The notes beneath the pieces were generated by a model, which was not told the origin of the DNA, did not search any database, and saw only the letters and a program-made list of their open reading frames with translations. Positions 1 to 11,559 of a stretch of DNA of 64,000 nucleotides are shown one piece after another. Position 1 is the first letter of the stretch; every line of letters starts with the position of its first letter. A program made the position numbers and the translations under genes. The DNA is taken from the NCBI GenBank assembly GCA_031310005.1, contig CM062379.1:2046001-2110000 (forward strand), given 5' to 3'. This DNA comes from Dactylellina haptotyla (lineage: Eukaryota > Ascomycota > Orbiliomycetes > Orbiliales > Orbiliaceae).

Positions 1-7
1 AATATCT

Positions 8-982
8 CTACTGGAAGTTTACGAAGGCACCACCATCTACAAAAAGTTAGCGACGTCTCGAAATTCGATTACTATTGGAAAGATCCGTCAACTTACCCAC
101 TAAGATTTGAGCCCCGCTCTGTTATGAAACACAATCGTCAGCATCGAGATTTCCAAGGAGCATCACTCATATTGAATGATGGTGAACAACGATGTATCAG
201 CTTACCACGTATCTCGCTAAATCACTCGATAAAAATACCACCGGTCCCGCTATATCGCTCGGGTCACCCAATCTTCCCAGGGCTATCCGTGATTCTGTCC
301 GTTCTTTCTTCGTTACATCCTTCAAATCCTCGTCATTAAGCTGTGTTCTGATGGTCCCGGGGAGAATTGCATTACAACGAATGCCATACTGTCCCAGCGC
401 ACACGCCGCGGATTGCATCAAACTCAAGACACCAGCTTTGGTCGGCGTGTAGTGTGTCTGCCCGGCTCCACCCACCAATGCGGAAATTGACGATATGCCA
501 ACAATACTGCCCCCTTTGCCCTGAGTTTTCATCTGGTTTGCGGCAGCTTGCGTGGAGTAATATGCACCATCCATGTTTACGGCACGATGTTTCTGATACA
601 GCGAAGGTGGCAGGGTAAGAAACTCGTGAAAATCGCAGATACCGGCATTGGAGACGAATATGTCCAGTTGCCCAAATTTAGCGACGGCTGTAGCGATGAA
701 CTCGGTAGATGTTTCGGGAACCGAGATATCGCCGGGAACGGATATGAGTACGTCGTCCACGGAAGACGATGCGGGGAGGCCCGCGGCAATTTCCGATTTG
801 AGGGATTCGAAGGCGGAGTTTGACACTTTGTCGTTCAGGTGGTTCACGGCGACGACTGCACCGTGGTGAATGAGTTCTTTCACGATCGCCCGGCCGATAC
901 CTGTACACCCTCCGGTAATTGCGGCCACCTTATTGGCGAGGAGGGTGGTGTCAGGGTATGGCTGAGGGGTGTACGCGGACAT
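8..982 (-). CDS. LRA1: L-rhamnose-1-dehydrogenase (SDR family), three exons
   Basis: Exons on the minus strand are 982-206, 118-97 and 36-8 (275 aa). The ATG at 982 starts MSAYTPQPYP. This is a classical short-chain dehydrogenase: the nucleotide loop TGGCTGIG lies at residues 23-30, SNAG at about 111-114, and the catalytic Ser165, Tyr178 and Lys182 sit in ISSISALVGG...HYTPTKAG. Overall wording closely follows the yeast L-rhamnose-1-dehydrogenases that oxidise L-rhamnose to rhamnono-lactone in the fungal non-phosphorylating rhamnose pathway, a cytosolic route. Both introns are short (60 and 87 bases) with good GT and AG ends, and the last tiny exon gives the family's C-terminal DGGAFVNFQ. In yeasts and moulds the pathway genes are often clustered; the right-hand neighbours here are unrelated, so any partners would lie left of the window. 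The wider SDR assignment is near certain, the rhamnose substrate likely. Confidence 0.88.
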
Positions 983-2009
983 TGTGACGATGTTTCCGAG
1001 TGGCTCAATGGAGAGGGATTTTGTGAAAATGATAAATAAAAAAGGTGACGGGGAAAGGATGGAAACGAGGTGATCGGACCCTTCTTTACGGGGACCCTCC
1101 TTATTAATCCTTTTATCCTGAGAGGAAATATGCGCTCGTATGTTGAGTATAGTCCCGACGGCAGGCTTGTGGTTTTCTCCAACAATTTGCTGTGTTGCTC
1201 CGCAGTTCCCCACATTTCTTCGTCTCGATCTCGTCTCGATTACCCGAGCGCTCTATCCTTGCGAGACAGCCGCTAGATTATTGGTTTACGATACACGTAT
1301 CGATGGAGGCTTTTTGCTCGGAAACATGCACACGATGGGTGAATGTCTGAGGCATTTTAGTCTATTCCACTAGGATGATTCAGATTCTCGGCTCTATTCG
1401 TAAGATGTCGTCTGTTTTAGAGATATATTGCTCTCAACCAATTCGATTGTAAATTCAACATTTAGGACGATATCCAAAGTGGCGGTCACAATATAAACGG
1501 AGCTTGCGGGTGCGGCAACGAATCACTGCAGAAGCGAACTCCGGAATCACGAATCCAATCGTCCTGGGAAAGGGGTTAAACCATATCTAGCTGGGCTGAA
1601 AACTTCGAAGTTCGTTATAAATATAGATTCTGATATTAATTAGTTTCAGGTCTGCTATCGTAGTTCACAGTGGAAAATAGCTAGAGATGAAGGAATCTCG
1701 CCGCTAGAAACTAGCACGGGATATAAAAGTAAAGTAAGATATTAAAAATATGGGCAGCGCACCGAGGATGCAAATATTGAGGTTGGCAAAGTCCTCGCGC
1801 CTCAGCCTTGTAGGGACCAACATCGGACTCGATGCATTGTTTTTGTGTAACATGAATGTACCTACGTAGCACAGCACGCTCCCTTCAGAGCTGTCGCGTT
1901 GATCCATCTCTGTTGAAATCTTCCTATCATCAACAGCCATCTACTCTCATCCGCACAAGACCAGAGAATCTCAATCCTTTACCGTACCTAACTCGAATAT
2001 TTTATCTAT
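983..2009. other. divergent intergenic region
   Basis: This 1-kb spacer separates the minus-strand rhamnose dehydrogenase from the plus-strand gene at 2010 and must hold both promoters. A 78-codon minus frame at 1704-1940 begins with ATG but has no recognisable motif, so I see no gene in it. Confidence 0.5.
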
Positions 2010-2597
2010 TTGCCAAACACGCCAGCGACCAAACGCAAGTCCGATGCTCTTAATGGAGCTTCAAAACGCGTCAAAATGACCTCGCAGCCCACAACTTACA
2101 CCGAAGCTGAGTTGAACGAGATGTCCAAGGAAGGTTTGATCGATTACGCTCTAGAATTACAAAGCAAGCTCGCGGAGGTCCCAAAGCCTACGATCCTTTC
2201 TGATGAAGATATTGCAGAGCTCGCTGCAACTGCCCGGGGTCTGACTATCCGGGGTAGTGAGAAGCAGATGAAGGTATGTTCTCACAATAATACATTATGG
2301 GCGTTGTCTAATTGCGTATAGTGGGTACCTTCTTGTAAGATGGGGAAAGCCCGTTTCGGCTACGAAGGGAATGTTCAAAGCCCAGCCGTCTTCGAGAAGC
2401 TCCTCAGTCTTCCTAGCGGCCATAAAAAGAAGATGTTCAAGTTGACTGTGGAGGAGTTCGAAAATATCGTTGGCTGTCCAGTTGGTAGAGTCCGATACGC
2501 GGACCTTAGTGTCACTGGGTCCCACGTCAATGTGAGATGGTCGGCTGAGGATAATACGTTTAAGATCTCCGGGACTTATGGGAAATCGCAAGGGTAG
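2010..2597 (+). CDS. small hypothetical fungal protein, probably nuclear
   Basis: Exons 2010-2273 and 2322-2597 give 179 aa; the 48-base intron starts GTATGT and ends ATAG, phase 0. I do not recognise the family. The N-terminus is basic (TKRKSDALNGASKRVK, residues 7-22) and could be a bipartite nuclear signal. A short predicted helix with acidic and basic alternation follows (about 30-60). The second exon reads like a compact folded domain, with the pattern GKARFGYEG near its start and FKISGTYG near its end. The intron falls between the helix and the domain and the frame stays open across it, which supports a real gene. A second ATG at 2076 could also be used, which would drop the basic segment. 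Function unknown. Confidence 0.7.
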
Positions 2598-3092
2598 ATC
2601 GGTGCTGTAACTAAAAGCGTTGTTTCTGTGCTGCTTGTGAACTTTGAAGGCGAAATGGATGTCATTATTACTTTAAATTGGGCTTGTGGATGAAAAGGCT
2701 TTGGTTTCTCCTATAGGAGACCGTTTGAAGATGAATTTGTTATAATCGCCTTCAACAGATGGAAGAAATGGTTGTTTTATCATCACGATCATCACGATGG
2801 TTCCGTTCTCGGTCTGCATCGAATTATGTCCTACAAAGAATTGTTATCCACATCCGGCTAGCATACAATCAATCCATATCGATACCTTGTCTCATAAACC
2901 ATCCGCGGTTTCCCAAGACCGATATCATATCTTCTTTACTTTTCGGTCTTTCGCTTTATTTTTGATCTACCAACTCTACGCTCGATGGTTTGATGAGTGT
3001 TCGAATTGCGCTTCGCTTTTATCTCCTGCCATCAATTCTATGACCCGATTTAATGGAATCGCTTGTGCGAAGTTCACAATCCCAATCTCGTC
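2598..3092. other. intergenic, convergent 3' ends
   Basis: The region lies between the stop codons of two convergent small genes. It is AT-rich and holds no supported gene. Confidence 0.5.
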
Positions 3093-3512
3093 TCATTTGC
3101 TTCTGAAGTCTTCGTCCATCTCGAGAGCCAAGCTGCTCTCCTCGGACTCGTCACTCAACTCCCTTAGAACATAGTGAGAGTGTGTTGACAACCATTCTGA
3201 TCTCAACGCTCTCGAGATAGAATCAAAATCTGCAAAGAGTAGAACGTCTTTTGCGAACTCATTACCGAGAGCGTCTGCAAATAGTGATTTTGGGTCGAGT
3301 TCGAAGGATTGGTCATACCACTCTGTTTTGCCAAATTCAAACTCGTCGTCATCAAGCTTTAGTTCTTGTCCAAGAGGGTTCTGAGAGGCCATTTCATCGT
3401 CCGAAGGGTAGAATAGAGGAGATGTTGGCACCTTACCCTCGTTCTGGCCATCTTTCTCGTATTGAGAATAGCTATCAGCTCGAAAGAATGATTCGATAGG
3501 CGTTTCTATCAT
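3093..3512 (-). CDS. small acidic hypothetical protein
   Basis: This uninterrupted ATG-started frame encodes 139 aa. The product is strongly acidic: it has DDDEFEFG in the middle and ELSDESEESS near the C-terminus, with no membrane segment, signal peptide or known motif. Codon and residue composition look protein-like (few Cys, balanced Phe and Leu), and the frame is divergent from COG4 with a 534-base spacer between the two starts. Function unknown; a small nuclear or cytosolic acidic protein is only a guess. It could be a chance frame, though its length and even composition argue mildly against that. Confidence 0.45.
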   Translation of the reverse strand: MIETPIESFFRADSYSQYEKDGQNEGKVPTSPLFYPSDDEMASQNPLGQELKLDDDEFEFGKTEWYDQSFELDPKSLFADALGNEFAKDVLLFADFDSISRALRSEWLSTHSHYVLRELSDESEESSLALEMDEDFRSK

Positions 3513-4046
3513 TTTGGAATGGACGAGTAAGCCAATGTAGATATATTTTTGGTATATCTTCTGATGGGATGAATTGAGGTGACAATCTTGACAGATTAAC
3601 TTAAGTAGCTTGAAGAAGTCAGTGTCGGATAATTTGAATACTAGCTATCGATATATCGGGCTACGGTTTATATCATCCTCGGTTTTTCTTATCAAGTCAT
3701 ACGGCACAAAAATTTGTTTCGTTGATGCTCGAGTTCTTGGGTTTCGTAGGCACTCCTGAAACAAGTTCTCAACGAATCGAATAATTTGCAATGCGGTAAA
3801 ATAGACTACGAATCTTTCTAATGCGCAGCGAATTCAATCTGGCGCTCTAGTGCAGAATAATGTAATAACAAACGGCATCAGCGTACATGGATATATTATC
3901 CCTGCTGCAGCTTCCGTTTGTGTTGGTCGTGTCGTCAATTGAGACCACGGTTGAGCTTCAAGCTCCACGAACACCACCAAATTCGAAATACCAGCTCACA
4001 TCTCGACCAAGCGACCTTCCGAAAGTCGTGTCGCTGATGCGAGCCA
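3513..4046. other. divergent promoter region
   Basis: This is a 534-base spacer between the small acidic gene (minus) and COG4 (plus). I see no distinct element other than AT-rich stretches. Confidence 0.45.
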
Positions 4047-6648
4047 ATGGCTGACTATCGCCGCGGCAGCCTCAATGGCGCCGCCGACCTAATCAAGAAA
4101 CCGGCGCTCGATACCAAACCACCCTACAATGCCGACTCCGATTCCGAGGACGCAGAACCCCAGGAACTTCAGCAAACAGAGGGAGCTGCCCTCGCCGCGA
4201 CACTCGATAGTATCGATAAAGCTTCTACAGTAGACGAGATCCAGGCCTGTCTCGCGAACCTTACTGCCCAAGAGTCCAAAATCTCTTCTCGCCTCAGCTC
4301 TCTCCTCGCGTCGCAAGATGAGCTCTCGCGCGAACTATCCAGGCTCGACCTCATCCGCGCCAGACTCGGGACACAGGTTGTTGCGGCGCGAGGTCTCTCT
4401 TCGGGCATGCTTTCCGGCGCTTCCAGCACAGCTTCGCGTATATCCTCCGCCGTAAAACAGCTAGATATCGAGCAGGAGAATGTCCGCGCGACTCTGCAAT
4501 TCGTTGAAGCCGTAGTGGAGCTCAAGACATGCGTCTTGGGGGTCTCGGGTAGTATGGGCGCGGCGCAGGACTGGGAAACGGCAGCGCAGTACATTAATCG
4601 TGCGTCGCTCGTACCGGAACACATTGTCAACTCAGAGTTCGCAGAGGAGATGGTACCTACGTCCGAGGAGCCGGAGACGCCGAGCAAGACATTATCGAAT
4701 GCCGCGGAGAGTCTCTGTGGGCTGTTCCTGAGGGAGTTCGACAAAGCTACCAAAGCCGGGGACGGAGAGAAAATCACACGATATTTTAAACTCTTCCCGC
4801 TGATTGGGAGATCTGACACCGGTTTAGAGGTTTATGGAGGGTATGTCTGTAGGGGCGTAGCGGAAAGGATGAGAGCTGTAAGGGGGAGGAAGAACGACGG
4901 TCCATTGTTCTACGCAGGCTCGCTGAGTCAACTATTTGAATATATGGCTGGCCTTGTAGAGAGGCATACGCCACTAGTAGAGAAGCACTACGGGGTTGGG
5001 AAGATGGTCAAAGTCATCGACAAACTTCAGATCGAAGTTGATACACAGGGAGGCATTGTTATTGACAGTTTCTGGGAGGAACGAAGCATTGGCAGAAAGG
5101 TGGGAGAGTCTGGTATCCGAATTAAAGAGTCATTTTACTAACAGGATTCCGTAGCTCTCTGATATCAAATCCTACGCATTTTCTTTCTTGGTCCAGTCCT
5201 TCCTTGCTGGCCCGTCTGGTGCAGGAGGTACACCTCGAAGCGGCTCGCCCAGACCTGGTGGACTAGGTCCTCGCAATAGCGAAGACGACGGTATTGATGT
5301 TAAAGAAATCGATAGTCTACTCAACGAACTTAGTCTTATGATCTCTCGGTGGTCTCTATACTCTCGGTTTATAGCACGAAAGTGCATGCCCGCGCTGCCT
5401 CCAACTACACCAACAACGAATGGCTTCCCCAAAGAGCCCGCATTAATTTTCCCACCAGTAATCACCAAGTCTGTTCTTTCCACCCGAGTCGACAACAAGC
5501 TTTCGACTCCCTTCGAAGTCATGACTACCTTCTTCTTCCGACGGTCCGTTGAAAAGGCATTTCAACTCGACGAACTACCCCCTGATCTCCACCTAAATCC
5601 TTCCAGACCTCTCAAAAATACGGCGACCCCTTACATCACCCTCTCAGTCGACGATGTCATGTATCTCGTTCGCAATGTTCTAAAGCGGAGTTTATCAACC
5701 TGCTCTCTTCCTCTAATGAAGAAGGTCATAGCCTCGGTTAAACGAATTCTCGAGAGTGATTTCGTGGGCATGATGCAGCGCCGAATGCAGCACGATAGCT
5801 ACCCCAAGTCAAATAACGTCAACTCGCCGCCGCCTGATGACAAAGTCATTGCCTTTTCCGTTTTGACAAATAACTTGGATGTATCCATTGAATACGTCAC
5901 GAGGATCATAAATACATTTATAGAGCCCCCAGAGGATGTACATCAGGGCCAACAGCAGCAACAATCGGGGGAAGGAAGTCTGGAAAACCAGTTCCCATTT
6001 GTAGGCGAAGCGGACGCTTTGCGGAATGCATTGAACTCATTAGTGGCTGGATTTACAACTCGCGCGGGGAATCTCCACGATAATGCTATTGAAGTCTTGT
6101 TCGGTCTTGTTGTTAGGCCGCGATTGCGCCCGATGATGTCAGAAGCATTTTCCGGGATTGACTATGTGATCAGGGAAGGCGATGTTGCAAACGAACCCGA
6201 ATCTGACGATGAGGATGGCACGGGAGGGGTTAATGCCGTTACCTCAAGATTTGCGTCCGGATTTCACCACCTGATGTTCCCGCTGAAGAGGATATTGACT
6301 CCGAACAGTTATGAGAAACTGCTTTCGACCACTGCGGATTCTGTTGCCAACTTGTTAGCAAAGCGACTGTGGGGCTTGAGTGGGAAGATCAACGAGTTGG
6401 GTGCTATCAGGCTGGAAAGAGACGTGAGTGGTGTCATTGCGGTCGTTGTTAGAGAAGGAAAATACGGATTGAGGGACCGCTTTGTAAAAGCTAGTGAGAT
6501 TGTCATGATTCTAAATATGGAAGAAGATGAGGTTCTAGAAATCCTAAGGAGGGATAGTGATGTTGAACAGGATGGAGATCTAGATAAAGTAGAGTGGAAG
6601 TTGTCAAGGGAGGAGAGGAGGAGGGCAAGAGGATTGCTGAGACATTAG
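4047..6648 (+). CDS. COG4: Conserved oligomeric Golgi complex subunit 4
   Basis: Exons 4047-5099 and 5155-6648 encode 848 aa. COG4 is a lobe-A subunit of the eight-member tether that returns retrograde vesicles to the Golgi, and it binds syntaxin-5 and Sly1-type SNARE machinery. The N-terminal third is a coiled-coil (around residues 55-170, with QDELSRELSRLDLIRARLG). The exon junction reads IGRK then LSDIKSYAFSFLVQSFL, which is the family signature and fixes the 55-base intron: the other AG at 5144 would shift frame, and a TACTAAC branch point lies 12 bases before the used AG. The C-terminal half continues as the helical COG4 domain and ends in a basic tail. A short glutamine run (about residue 620) and an acidic loop are fungal-type insertions. 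Length agrees with fungal COG4 proteins. Confidence 0.93.
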
Positions 6649-7472
6649 AAGACCGATAAGATGAATTGATACCTAGGGTTGCTCTCGCATTTAGACGAAA
6701 AGTTATATTGGCGCCTGCTTCATTCGGTGTGTATATAAGCATAATTACCAGACCGATACACCATGCAGAGCATTGGATTGTTATATCAAATTGGCTTCAA
6801 AGGGTTGTATTTTGAGAGCCCCAACACATAACCCATGGTCAATTCACTTTTAAACCGACTCATAAGCTCAGTCTTGAACCAGGTTGTTGTTGCATAGACC
6901 TTAGGGATAAAATGTAAATGTAAATGAGCATACTTATCCTAAGCCTGAGGAGCTCTCAACTCAAAAGAGAAGAAAGGCCACGGGATATGTACCGGGGCGC
7001 AGGCAAGAAAAATTACCACTCGTATCAGAAATCTAGGCTTTCGTAAATCAACGGTCTGCTTATGAGACTGCTTTGTGCAATCATTGTGTCCAATTAATAT
7101 TACTTCCTAGAACATTCTAACTGATACGATATCCTTTTCCCGAGCCTATACGTATCCAGTAATGAAAATTACGCGCCTATTCGGCATTTCGCTCAATAGC
7201 ACTGCTTTTTGAAGTCCTTCTCCGGAAGAACCTCAACCCTGCGAACACGCAAGGTAACACGAATCGGGAAGCTAGTTACCGCTTCTGACGCGGCTCTAAT
7301 TTACAGCGCTCTCAGATCTGATCGAGTCATTCAAAGTCTATTCAAATGGGGCTATTACTACGAAATCAAGCTGTAGGATATCTAAATACTGCCTACATTC
7401 AGCTTCGAGCTGATAAATCTATCGAAGAACTACTAACAACCCTGCTCCCAATAAATTTGACGCACTACCATA
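6649..7472. other. intergenic, AT-rich
   Basis: These 824 bases after COG4 hold no gene I can support. The segment contains a short doubled TGTAAA near 6911 and stop codons in all frames. Confidence 0.4.
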
Positions 7473-8090
7473 ATGGTGACATCATCGCATACTGAGATAT
7501 GGGAACTACAAACATACGTTATCGGGTTAGATCAAGCTCGAGGAGGACACGCTGTTCCTTCATGCATTCAAGCTCTTCGAAGGATCCATCAATTGAAACT
7601 GGTAGGTAAGTACTTATATAGAGTATTGTTGTGTTTAGCCGAATTTGAACAAGAATTCTTGGTTATCAAACAATGCTATTGTTCGCGTTTCTACTTGCGA
7701 CCTGTGGCTCTAGCTAATAATCAAGACTTATTAAGAGACTCCGTGGGACACTTCTCTGGGCTTCTCGCTCAAAGTGGGTGATAAATCTGAATATAGAATT
7801 TTATATTTCTAGATTGGGCTTTCGGGCCCTGAAGGAGCAAATTATTCAGCCTCTGTGTGGTATATAAAAGCATTTAAGAATCGGGGCGGTTGCGGAGGCT
7901 ATACCCTATATTAGCGATTCGGATCCTTAAGTGATTAACAGTAAAGTGTCAATAGAAGAAATTATTGATCGGGTTGCAATGAAGGCAAATCGCAAAGGCC
8001 TGCATGACCAGGAGGGAAAGGATCTGTTAGCAGAGGCAAATTATCGAATCTTACCCACGATTATTTTCTGCATTTGAAGGGGCCGCTCAG
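7473..8090 (+). pseudogene. possible decayed multi-exon hypothetical gene
   Basis: A frame beginning ATG at 7473 (MVTSSHTEIWELQTYV) can be followed through plausible splice sites (donor GTAAGT at 7606, acceptor near 7640; second donor after 7778, acceptor TTTCTAG near 7814). After that two frames both look protein-like: one with GANYSASVWYIKAFKN, the other ending VSIEEIIDRVAMKANRKGLH at about 7950-8010. The second is cut by stop codons at least twice. I recognise no family. The mixture of protein-like text and broken frames suggests a former gene or a very unusual exon structure. The surrounding 6.6-9.4 kb is the first gene-poor stretch of the window, where relics are expected. Confidence 0.3.
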
Positions 8091-9480
8091 CCTTTGGGCC
8101 CATGTATATATAGGACCTTTTTGCTTTGTAGTTCGATGCAAAATTAATTGTTGTTCATAGACAATAATGCTCACTCTCAATTTCAATACCAGTTCCCGTG
8201 TGAGCCGCAATGGCCGCTTGGGGAGGTATTTCGGATAAAAACGTGGATTAAAGCAACTGTCGATTGCATAGGAGCTCACAATCCAAAAGGGAAACAGAAC
8301 GTGGTTAGTTGATAAGGGACTTATCGCAGCTCCCCGAGGGGAGGATTTGTGCACGAGGAGGGAGACGTCTCTGTTATCGGATTTTCGTAACTTACGGAAG
8401 AAACACCAGCAAAAAGTATATGACAGTTGATGCAACGTGCCTTGGCATTCGCAATGCACTCATATGCGGATTCGCGGCACAGCTAGCAAACCAAATGAAC
8501 TCAGATATAGCATGGAGATGTCAAGAGTGCTAGAGTACGCAAACATTATTCTGCTGGAACTCAGGTATTCCCCACAATATCGAGGGAACTGAGAAACGTT
8601 TAGGGAACCCGATTAGAAGAGTTTCAAAAAATTGTTCAACGTCTACCCCTCCCTCCTTTCTGCGGAATGTGGTAGCAAATTATGAATTGATTCGGGAGGA
8701 GCGTGTGCGTGGTGGCTATGCTGGGAGGAGATTAACTGTTGTGTTGATGGTACCACAAACCACGATCGCCTAGCAAAACGATAGGCTCTCTCCTTCCGCG
8801 AGGATCTTAGTACCCGGGCCTCCAAACAAGCTATTCTTAGCAGAGAGGCACCACCCCGCCAAGACGACGGGGGTGGGGAAGGATAGCCATGATGCGAGCG
8901 AACGCGCGGCCCTGTTCGACAGAATGTGTTTCGTGTTCTCTCCAAGTTGCTTGATATTTGGATGAAGGTGAGTCAAATTGCTGCGTCCGGTAGTTGCAGC
9001 ATGCGAGCAGCGCCCAGCCTTCGTATCTGTGAAGAACCGCCCGTGAAGCAATCCGCGGACGCCGCGAGGGGGCATTCCCGCACATCTGGCGTCAACTGGC
9101 GTTATCGATTCCTGCACCGTTCGTTGGCGCACCCTTTATCAAAGGAGGCACTGTTGTTCCAAAAGAGAACAGGTAGGGGGCCTGCTTGGGATATACGACC
9201 TCGTATGCGTACATGTACATGTACACGATAAATTAATTCGCCTGGCAGGAGGTAGTTCTCCACACATCCAGGCCAGGAATATATATCCTCTTGTGTCCCC
9301 GAGATCCTTCTGGGGCTCTTTTTTTGAGAACCACTCCGGTCCTTTATTATAAAATTTACAACATTATCAACACTTTCAATTCGATTCTGGAGTCACTTCA
9401 AACTTAAATCTTATTTGTTTCTTTTCATTTCTTGTGACAACTTTGAGGGAAATCTAGTTTCTTAGGATCCTTTCCTCCAG
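8091..9480. other. gene-poor stretch
   Basis: Several overlapping frames of 70-130 codons cross each other on both strands here (8061-8533 and 8643-9231); none has a motif and most lack an ATG. A short palindromic run of GTACATGTACATGTAC sits at 9209-9224. From 9300 onward the sequence is probably the 5' leader of the next gene. Confidence 0.4.
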
Positions 9481-10646
9481 ATGGTAAAAATGGCCGACCC
9501 AAGCATGAACAAGCCTCCGATCGTAGAGTCTGTAGCCTCTCCTGAACTCGATTCGAGATCCATCCACGTAACACCTGCATCTACCGAATCTCCGATCATG
9601 TCTCCCTCCAGGCCAGGGCCAGCAAACCTACCTGAATATCAACAAACAGTCCACCGACCTCCACCATCTACTATTTCCTCCGACCCATCCGACCCTGATG
9701 ATGATTACAAAACTATCAATATCAATATTACCATCAAGGTTCCTAGCAGCTTCAGATTTCCTTGTTTCCGCCGCTGCAAACGTCGAGACCGAGATGGCGC
9801 CCCCCCTCAGCCAAGGGACTTTAGAAGCCTGCGTGAGGGTGATGGTATCCCTCCTGCGGAGAAGAAGCGTCGTGCCCTAGCAGTTCTCATAACTTTAGTA
9901 TGCATCCAATCCTAAAACCCAAAAGGAAAATAAGGGAATATCGTACTAATATATCACCTATGTCTTAAGTTTTATATCTCCTTCATTGTCTGCGGAGCGG
10001 TTTCCTGGGGTCTTAAGAATCGCCACGGTGTCTGGGAAATTCCTCACGCTCCACTCATCATAGAAACCTTTATTCCTATCTTGGATTTCTTCGTCTTACT
10101 CTCGACAATTTTCGTAATCAAGCGACACAGAGAAGAAGACAAGCCATCGGTCAGATATGTTATTTTAATTTTGGTAAGTCTCCGTAAATCAATTAACCCT
10201 ATTTTATCCAAAACAAAATGACTCTGTATCATATTTGCCATATATGTGCTAAGACCTTGTTCTTCTTACAACAGCTTAACCTTGGCCTGTTTATCCTTCA
10301 CCTTGTCATCATGATCCTCGCAGTTGTCTGGCACGTGAAGGGCGGCAGCGGGTACTACCGAGGATACTACTGGATGTGGGTGCACGAGGGCAGACTTAGA
10401 ACAATCTGCGCTCTTATTCTCTATAGCACCGTCACTATGATGGTGTTTAAGATTATTGCTCTCCTCGCCATCATTCGGATTCGTAGCTTGAGGGGCAAGT
10501 TCACTCGAAGCGTTACGAGGATTCCAGAGGCGATTGCTGCGGAATACGGCTACCAAAGACTCACCCACGATGTGGACGACGATGCCCCGCACATCGACAA
10601 TGCACGAAACCCAGCCGAGCAACGTGGAAGAGTCTTTCTAGATTAG
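9481..10646 (+). CDS. four-helix fungal membrane protein, unknown function
   Basis: Exons 9481-9897, 9970-10173 and 10275-10646 encode 330 aa; both introns are phase 0 with GTATGC/GTAAGT donors. Residues 1-130 are proline- and serine-rich and end in a basic, cysteine-bearing patch (FPCFRRCKRRDRD). Four hydrophobic helices follow: about 132-154, 168-189, 201-227 and 247-272. The tail is acidic and polar. This topology, with short loops between paired helices, resembles the MARVEL-like or uncharacterised four-helix proteins common in filamentous ascomycetes, but I cannot assign a family by eye. The intron positions fall inside helix 1 and helix 3, which makes the splice model easy to check because the helices only become continuous after splicing. 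Probably in the plasma or an inner membrane. Confidence 0.75.
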
Positions 10647-11559
10647 GCTTCAGTGTTGGAGAAGTAGTCGATATTATCCGCTGGTAGATGGGTACGTGAT
10701 GGGGACTTGGTGGACCTATTGAGGGGACGACGGGTGGATGGGTATAAAGGCAGGGAGATCTATCGTTATCGCTTCATGTCAAGACTTCGAGTGAACGATG
10801 AATCCTTTGCGATCAATTAGCGATATCCTATTGTTTTTTGTTTCGTATTCTATTCACGTCTTTCTTTACACTGATATATCCTCGTGTTCTTAGCATAACG
10901 GTTAGCGTTTTAAAATCCTTTGTCTTGAGATCCTGCAAGTGCCCTAGCTAACTTGGTGTCTACTAAAATCATGAACCGCTGGATGCTTTCTCTCAGCTAT
11001 ATAAGGCACTCAAATATGAAACCAGTCATTCGTTTAAATTTTAAGTGCGCGTATACCCTCTGTCCTGTTTGGTGTCCTGTATCCTTCAGGCCTTCTCTTC
11101 AAGACTATTTTCAGTGATTCCGTACCGATTTCTTGCTTGCGACAACGCCTTAACGAACCCAAGGAACGATGAATAAATTTATACTTGAAATTGATCGTAC
11201 AACCATACATAAACTCTTGACCAAATTTTCTAAAATTGAGCATGCAGCACCAAAATACCCAAATATTAAGTTTGTTCCTTCAAATTGTTTGGTGTTGAAT
11301 TCGCTTCCAATTGACTCCTCGTTGTTTTGGCGGGTCCAGCCACTTTGACTAGCTTGCGCTTGGGAACCCTTGGATTATCTCCCCGCAGTTTGAAGACACA
11401 CTTCTTAATATTTGGTTCACCACCATCTCTTGTTAGAAATAGTATATTTCTTCGTTCTCCTTTCTCCTCGGGATTGATGTTTAAAGCCTCTCGCGTTTTG
11501 CCTCTACTTCTTCGAAATTCGTGGGAATAATCGACTATAGAATCTTGCAGCGACTCTCC
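10647..11559. other. intergenic before CDC43
   Basis: Holds the 3' end of the membrane-protein gene and the CDC43 leader. A minus-strand frame from about 11573 to 11277 stays open and reads protein-like but has no ATG. I call no gene here. Confidence 0.4.

Noticed and set aside
1704-1940. 78-codon minus frame
   Set aside because: ATG present, but no motif and it sits in the divergent promoter next to the gene at 2010.
8061-8459. 132-codon minus frame
   Set aside because: Starts with GTG, no ATG near, cysteine-rich but patternless; overlaps a plus frame of similar length.
10880-10960. tRNA A-box-like sequence TTAGCATAACGGTTAGCGT
   Set aside because: No B box and no cloverleaf can be drawn, so not called as a tRNA.
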